From NCBI GenBank assembly GCA_965153355.1, contig OZ231128.1:28582001-28646000 (forward strand): a stretch of DNA of 64,000 nt. The letters are read 5' to 3'. How positions within the stretch are numbered: the stretch's first letter is position 1; each line of letters begins with the position of its first letter. This DNA comes from Flaccisagitta enflata (lineage: Eukaryota; Chaetognatha; Sagittoidea; Aphragmophora). Shown piece after piece: positions 16,471-64,000 of the stretch. The notes beneath the pieces are model-generated. The model was not told where the DNA came from and ran no database searches. It saw only the letters and a list, made by a program, of their open reading frames with translations. Position numbers and translations under genes: made by a program.

Positions 16471-16476
16471 AATAAA
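16471..16476 (+). terminator. Poly(A) signal of the chitin-binding gene
   Basis: AATAAA about 300 bp downstream of the stop codon, the first clear signal on this strand. Confidence 0.6.
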
Positions 16477-17207
16477 AGCTTCCACAGAATGTCGTGGCAA
16501 TTGATTGAAAAAGAATAGATTTATTTTTATGAATGGATGTTTGGGCCGTTAGCTATTTATTGTACATAAATAGATACAGAGCTTAAACTTGGGGCGATCT
16601 TTTGTTTAGAAATAAAAAAAAAACAGACCGTCGAATTCAGATCCGGCCCCACAGCGCCAAGCAAACCGTGGCGAGTGAGGAAGAAAAAACACACGAACCT
16701 TTTGTTTAATTTTTTTTTTAACGCGAGCGGAATAAAATATATGATGATAATATCGAAACAAAAAGAAAAAAAACGATAACTTTTTGTTTTCATTGTAAGT
16801 GGTTTTTTTTGTGTGTCAAAGTTGGTGCCATATAAATGACGTATACTTTTGCAAATTCGATGTCATTGATCTAATGACAATGTAAACAAACTGATGTCAT
16901 AGATCGTTTGACAAGTCACAAATTGATGTCGCTGATCGCCCGACATTATGGTTAAAAGGTAACGAAAAAAAAAGGATCCATCACCGACGAGATTCGTGCT
17001 TGATATTACTATTAATGTCATAATTATTATATATACACATTTCTTCTTTTTACCATGAATGCGTCTTACATCGTGGAATTTTGGAAAGTCGTGTTGAATT
17101 AGAAAAAAACAGTGCTTATTATAAAACAATTTTACTCAAAAAGGGAAGGTAACAACTGCCTCTGGAAAACAAGATACTCAATGAGGAAAAGAGGGAAAAC
17201 TCAGAGG

Positions 17208-17210
<3 letters not shown>

Positions 17211-17243
<33 letters not shown>
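17211..17243. repeat. (GA)n microsatellite
   Basis: About 33 bp of GA dinucleotides. Confidence 0.9.
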
Positions 17244-17245
<2 letters not shown>

Positions 17246-19121
17246 GCGAGTGCAGTGAAATGGAACTTGGAACAAGGGTCCTTCGATTTATTTACCGGGG
17301 CACGGATGGTCACGGTAAGGATTTTGATAGAAAAAAAAATCTTGTACTTTATAATTTCCTTTAAGATGGGGCAAATAAGGAATTCCCTAATTGTGTCTCA
17401 GCCTGCTCACTTTTACAGTTAAACAGACGGATAAAATATTCCTTTTATATGGTCATAACAAATCATAGCGTCGATCCGGCATCACCCGTTGTTTCTATTG
17501 TGTAATGCTTCCCGTACCGTGCAACTCGTTTTTTTTTCAGGTGCTTGTCCACCTGTGTTATCCACAATGATGTATTTATGGTTCTATAACTCAACTGTTC
17601 AGTAACTAAAAGGGTGTTGTCACTGACAATATTTGGGCCCTGTTCCTATTGTTACTTTAAAGTATGGGACCGTGGCAATCGGGAAATTTAAAAAGGGGGG
17701 ACATCGTAAGCTAATTATATGGTAATTATCAAATATTTCCCAAAATATAGGAAAAATACTCACTAAAAAGAAACACGCAACAAGGCGCCTATGTTTTAGC
17801 GAGTAAGGCTATTTAAGCCCATGGAAATCACTACATAATAGAAAAATCGAGCTACTGTTTGAAAAAAAGGGAAATGGGCAGGGTAACAAAAAAGTAATCG
17901 TTTCTTTTTTTTGTCATAATCGTACACAATGTATATCAAGTAATGTTCGATAGAAAGCCATGCAAAAGTTTCGCAATCTCTTTTTTTATGTTGAATTCCT
18001 TTTTTTTGATGTATTCCAATTTGTAATAAGGATGAAAATGCTGATAGAAAAAAAACTATTTGTCGACTTTCCCCTTTATCAAGTGAGAAAGAGAAGAAGG
18101 ATGCAGAGATTAAGAAATAAAAAGATTTAAATTGTATGATGAAATGTGTGTTTATGATTGAATTTATTTTTTTTTATAGAAAAATATTTTTTTTTAATTG
18201 TATGTTTTATTGGTAATGAGCCTATTCCATGTACATTTTCCTTTGTCAATTGACGCCGCATGCTTTTCAGTTTTGTTTCAAATCAAATAATGCTATAGAA
18301 ATTTTTTCGTTATTTCGTGAAAAAAAAAAAGACCCAGGCGGAAAAGAATTAATTATCAACGAGTTTAAATGACAGTCTGGACTAAAATTTGCCCAAATGC
18401 ACAAAAAACACACACAAAGAAAGAAGGGGGGTAATCTGTGCCAAAACTGATGAGAAGCGTAAAAAAATCACTAAACGCGATACGCAAGAAAGTCTGAACT
18501 TGTTTCCGTCGGGGCCTGGTAGCATATTGTTGACTTCCAAACATTGGGTAAATCGCCTTGTCAACATTGAAAGAATATTATTATCTCTTTTAAACGAAGC
18601 TTTCTCTTTTGTTGATGTTGTTGTTGGTTTTTTTTTTTTGCGCATACATAATGCGTAATGCACATAACATCCTCTTGCGCTTTATGTTGCCCCAAGGATT
18701 TTTTTTTATCAATTGTGTAATTGTGTTATGAAAAATGACATTACATAAAGGGCTTTTTTGTCACAACAGCGCATGTAACGACATGACATGAGACAAGTCT
18801 TCTTTTTTTCTTATTCAAAAAACTTTCAGTTGATGATGTTCCAAAAGTAAACAGAACAAATCTCATAGTCCGCACATATGTTACTGCAAAGAATAGCAAA
18901 ATTGTAATATTCGTGTCTGCATGAAAGGATTATTGGGCAAATCGTCTTTAAGCTTCAACTTTGCGAAATACATAAATGAAAAAGGAAAAACCAAAGAAAC
19001 AAATTAGAAAGAGGTTTGTCTCTTTGTTCTTCTCATATAGTCAGGCAAGCCTATGTATCTTAAAGACAGAAACAAAATTTGCGGACGAAAGAGATTTTTT
19101 CTGCATTGAAAATAAGAGGAA

Positions 19122-19123
<2 letters not shown>

Positions 19124-19170
<47 letters not shown>
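19124..19170. repeat. (AG)n microsatellite
   Basis: About 46 bp of AG dinucleotides. Confidence 0.9.
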
Positions 19171-19172
<2 letters not shown>

Positions 19173-20025
19173 ACTGCAACGATAAAAGTGATGTACATAT
19201 AAGTTAATTTGTAATATTACTGTGCAAAAAGTATCATAAAACACAAGAGAATATCTTTTCTTGTTTTCCATCATTTACGATGGATTGTTCCTATTTGAGC
19301 ATCATGGCTCCGTTTGTCTGTACTGTATTTCAAAGTCGCTGGGATCAACATTGTTTTAGGAGGAAAGTAAATAAAGCAAATTTCATTGTGAGAAAGAAAA
19401 GCTATAAGTTTTTTTTTATACGTATCGTTTTAAACAAACGTATTTCGCCCCTCCGAAAGTATAAGACAATGTGTGTGCTACTCAAGTGGCTACTAAAAAA
19501 ACAACGGCGCGGGACATTTAGCACATTAATAGCGGTACCACCAGCAGCTTTTTTTGAAACTTTATGTTTTTGTTTGTTTGTTTTTTTGAGCTGCTAAATC
19601 TTTAAAAAAGACAAAAAGGAGAGAAAAGTACGAGGGTGGGAAAGTAGGGAAAGGAGAAGAAAGAGTTGTAAAACAGTGTGGGGGGAGGGTGGGAACCAAC
19701 CAGAATTGTGGTGGGGGAGGACCAATCACAAAATGTCTTGCAGAACAGACAAAAAGGGAGAAATGGCATCATTATCAACGGCTTTCATTAACATAATACT
19801 ATTTAATACAAACTTTTTTGTTTTGGGGTAGATAGAGGAAGAGAGAGAGAGAGAGAAGAAAAAAGCCAGAAAGTGAGCGCCAAAGAGGGAGAGAGATTTG
19901 GGAAACATTTGTCAGGCATTAGAAAAAAGCAAATATAACGCAGTGGCGAAGCTTCATCAAAAATGAAGTCATCTGATTCGCACAACTGTGCAGCTTATTT
20001 CCATAAACCAATTAGAGGCATGTAG

Positions 20026-20189
<164 letters not shown>

Positions 20190-20522
20190 ATGTGTGTACC
20201 TGTGTATGTGTGTATTAGATTCTTTTGTTTTTGTTTCTGTTTTTTTTTCTGTTTTTTCTTTTGGCGGGTGTGAATGTTTGCGTTTGGTTTGCAGCGATTC
20301 TGGGAGAACTTTTGACCACACTCTGACTCAGGCCGTATATCCGCTCATTGATGAACTTGGATTACAAAAAAATGAAGTTTTCCCAGTCGTGCTATTAGTC
20401 TCATTACTCCCCCACAGCATTTCAATGAGGTGAAATCTGTCTTTGCCATCCGGAAGCTCCTACGAACGCATATATGAATCACGAGCAAGTAAAATATAAC
20501 ATTTTTTTTCTTTTCAATCATT

Positions 20523-60944
<40,422 letters not shown>

Positions 60945-62145
60945 CTGTAGGTAAAAAGTGCAAGGAGAAGGGTAGGATGGAAGGAATGAAAGAGTGGGTT
61001 GCACAGAAAAGAGAGACGAATGTGCGGTAGGAATAAGGTAGGGACGGGTAAAGAGGAGGAAGAAGAGGTAGGGTTGAAACAGGGTTTTTAATCAGAAAGG
61101 GTGACAACGACGTTTCGTTGTTCGATGGGGGAAAGTAAACACTATCTTGGATCTAACTAAAATGTAATTCTAACTATTTCGTTTCAAACAACGGAAGAAA
61201 AAAAAATAATTCCAAGACAGTAGCCCCAGATTTATTTCAATGGGCAGCACAAAATTAGTGTTGTTTGAAGATGACACGTGAATTTTAAAGAAAAGGAAAT
61301 TTGGATGACTAGTGAGCAGAGATAAATGGTTAAATGGGTATCAAAGTTTATAAAGGGTGAGGTGTTGGAGGCGATCAAAGAAATGAGTGGACGGTCGATG
61401 GATGAGTTAAAGCCAATATCAAGGCTACCCAAGTAGCGTGCTCGTGGGCGGCGGCAGACAGACAGTGATGATTTAGGCGGGAGTATTGACGTAAAAACCG
61501 ACAAAGTAACGCAAAAAAAAGTTGCTTACGACCAACTGACCAACGGACAGATCAACAAACGCTCTTAGTTTCTATATTGTAAGGGTAATTGCATTAAACG
61601 GGAAATGGAGTCAAGAAACCATTTGAATTTGAATGAACGTGAATGGTTGTTGTGGTTTTGGTTTAGAGAGTTAGAAAATCAGTGAGGGGACAAAATTGGA
61701 ATCGGCAAGAAAAAAAGACAAACAAAAAACATACAAAACAAAACTGAAACTGGCCATTGACCCATCAGGTGTTGAGTTGTCCCCATTTACAAATCATCTT
61801 ACACCATTCTTACTCTCTTACTACACTACTACGAAAGGGCTTTGAAACGCATCGACATTTTCGAGAGTTACGCGTTCGTTTTGCTTAAGAATAATGAAAC
61901 CATCTCTCGAGGCTGTCTGAGCATCAAAAAGCAAAGACAACTGAAGGACATTAGGACAACTTTCAACATTATATTGGCAAAGTGATCCAGCCGTTGGTTT
62001 TCGCGAGATCCAGAAAACGGCTCAAATGCCAAAATAAACTAGCCCTTCCTGCCTTTCTTGGGATAAAACTATCAAAATGTCTTCAGTGTTAATGGTAAAT
62101 GGTTGAAATCTTCTATCACCACGTCAATAACGAAAAAGAGAGACA

Positions 62146-62281
62146 AACAAGGCCAAGTAGGCCAATAAGGTGCGACGTGTGGATCGTCGAACGAATGCGT
62201 TACCCAACCGACCGACCGACCGACCGACCGACCGACCAACGGACACAGCCAGTTATAGAGGTGCTTTGTCGCACCTAAAAA
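62146..62281 (+). repeat. Dispersed hairpin-ended repeat, copy 14 (short subfamily)
   Basis: AACAAGGCCAAGTAGGCCAA start, GTGCGACGTGTGGATCG, ACCGACCGACC array, GGACACAGCCAGTTATAGAG, GTGCTTTGTCGCACCTAAAA end (here the hairpin is GTGC..GCAC). Sister of the copy at 15497. Confidence 0.8.
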
Positions 62282-63275
62282 AGACGGTTAGCGTTTCTTG
62301 TTAAATGTGCCTTAGAAAATTCACTCCATGATTGATCAAAAGGGAAGTATTCTTACTTCTCCGAGGGCATATGATTTCAGTGGAACTATATAAACTATTT
62401 AACCAAATTCAACACCCGTACGCATCAAGGAGTGATTTTTTTGCGGCAAAAATTAACAACGGCTTAAATTAGCCCAATTAAGGAAAGGGGTAATTCTGTT
62501 CTCAAGCCAACGCGGAAGTAATTATGAGAAGACGCAAAACTCGTGAATTGTGAGAGGAAAAAAAAGTTGCTTTCTTACGCTATTTTTCCACTCTTCCTAT
62601 AAAAAGGTTTACGTAGGGGGAAACGGTATTAGCCATGAGTAAGAAGCGGTTTATCTTATCTTAGTATTCTTTTTTTCTCATTTCTTTTTGAAGTTGAGTG
62701 TGTGTGTATTTCTTTTTATCCACAAGTTTGAAATTATAGCATCGAGGTCAAAATGACTTGTACATTTCTTTTCATTTCTTACAAAAATCTAGGCAAAAAA
62801 TTCCTTTCTATTTCTTGAGTCGCAAAATTATGGCAAAATCCCATTTCTTAGCAGAAGAGATCTCCAATCGAAATAGAGACAAACAGAGACAACGTGGCTT
62901 TTCCAGAGTTAAGTCCAGAGTAAAGAATTTTGAAAAGTGTAGATCATGGAAATGATAGATGCGTGTTTAAAAGATTTGAACACCTTCTTCAAAAATATGC
63001 AAAATCATCAAAATTACGCCAAACCATTTAACCTGTCATTTTCACCCCCACATAACAATACAATTTTAGCAAGAAGTTTTGTATTCATTTCACAACCGTG
63101 CTAAGATTCTAGCTTTATATGTTAATTCAGAGCCAAAATATAGCTAGTTTATTTTCATGTAAACATTTTCTAAAGGGCCCGTTTATTAGGAAATGCATTC
63201 TTTATACTAAAAAAAGTAAATCATGAATGTCTCTTCTTCTTGGTTAGCTTGATGGTTAAAATTTAGCATGTTCAC

Positions 63276-63790
63276 TCGGGTGTGTCAATATGCAAAAGTA
63301 TGTTTGATTAGATCATCAACATCAGGGAGTGTAAACAAAAGAATTCTAAAACTTTTAGCGTTTTTATTTTTTCGAATTTCCATTATCTTCCGTTTTTTTA
63401 GCGCAAGAAAAGATTGTCAAAAATATATATACTTCCAGCATCTGCACTGAGTTTTTGTGAAAATAAGACTAATAGCTTCTACAGAAAAGATTGGTTATTG
63501 TTTCTTTATACAACTATGGTGATAAATAAACAACCATTACTTTGTTGCAACTTGAATTAGCACTAAGATATTTATGTGTTGAATCCGATTAAGTTCAATA
63601 ACAATGATACTAATAGAAAATCATCAACACAGCAATATACAAATTAGCGTCTAAAGAGGGGTTTTGAAAAAAATAGAAGATAAATGAAATTTGAAAAAAT
63701 AAAAACGCTAAAGGTCTTAGAATTCAATATCTCATGCTGTCTAAAGTTGATGGTCTCATAAAAAAACCTTTTGCATATTGACACACCCGA
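63276..63790. mobile_element. hAT-like MITE, 515 bp, 8-bp TSD
   Basis: Ends TCGGGTGTGTCAATATGCAA and its complement, about 24 bp. Flanked by ATGTTCAC on both sides (63268-63275, 63791-63798). No ORF. Confidence 0.8.
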
Positions 63791-64000
63791 ATGTTCACCA
63801 ATAGAATATCTAAGATATCTATAACTTCATTTGCATAAGTCGAAGGGTTGGGCGATGATTCAATTCATAAAATTTGACATGTAATTTTTTACAATGGTGA
63901 TTTACTGCACGGATTACTATACGTCGATCTTAGTTTTACAGCTTTGTACCAGAAAAGCCGAGTGCTTTCCTGCCTGGACTAAAAGTCATTAAAAAGTTTG

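Larger units (their letters stand above)
60945..64000. other. Upstream CACNB intron or 5' region; no exon recognised
   Basis: The expected preceding exon (ending in an ALAQLEKAK-like segment in known beta subunits) was not found on the minus strand. Contains a dispersed repeat (62146-62281) and a hAT-like element (63276-63790); the rest is AT-rich and unremarkable. Confidence 0.5.

Overview
This is a eukaryotic (animal) genomic window. Genes are split by long introns with GT..AG borders, and the DNA is packed with very long microsatellites and palindromic transposon remnants. A secreted protein with two peritrophin-type chitin-binding domains (CBM14) and a voltage-gated calcium-channel beta subunit point to an invertebrate, most likely an arthropod. 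The extreme microsatellite load recalls some crustacean genomes, but the species cannot be fixed from the sequence alone.

Layout. (1) About 540-5824, + strand: the last five visible exons of a C2/plant-type phospholipase D, including the second HKD catalytic motif. The 5' part lies left of the window. (2) 5.9-10.2 kb: intergenic, with dispersed repeats and CT/GA-rich tracts. (3) About 10.2-16.5 kb, + strand: a complete eight-exon gene for a small secreted protein with two CBM14 domains, a TATA box, a signal peptide and a poly(A) signal. (4) 16.5-20.5 kb: no gene seen; it may hold a long 3' UTR of the next gene. (5) 20.5 to at least 60.9 kb, - strand: most of a calcium-channel beta subunit gene (CACNB / Ca-beta). 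It runs from within the SH3 domain through the HOOK and guanylate-kinase-like (GK) domain to two alternative 3' ends. Its first exons should lie right of the window. (6) 61-64 kb: presumed intron or 5' region with repeats.

The most interesting object is the beta-subunit gene. It has two tandem 152-bp copies of one GK-domain exon that are phase-identical and 63% identical in protein (32 of 51 residues). Using both, or neither, brings in a stop codon, so they look mutually exclusive. The pre-mRNA carries a long (UG)n upstream and a long (CA)n downstream of the second copy. These tracts are perfectly complementary and could loop that exon out. The gene also has a symmetric 207-bp HOOK cassette exon and two phase-compatible terminal exons, one of them coding for a 423-residue Gly/His/Pro-rich tail.

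Introns and spacers are full of elements that can be delimited by their target-site duplications: three hAT-like elements with 8-bp duplications, five TA-flanked foldback elements, and a hairpin-ended dispersed family with a GGAC-type minisatellite core. All exon coordinates come from reading splice sites and phases by eye. No transcript data were available.
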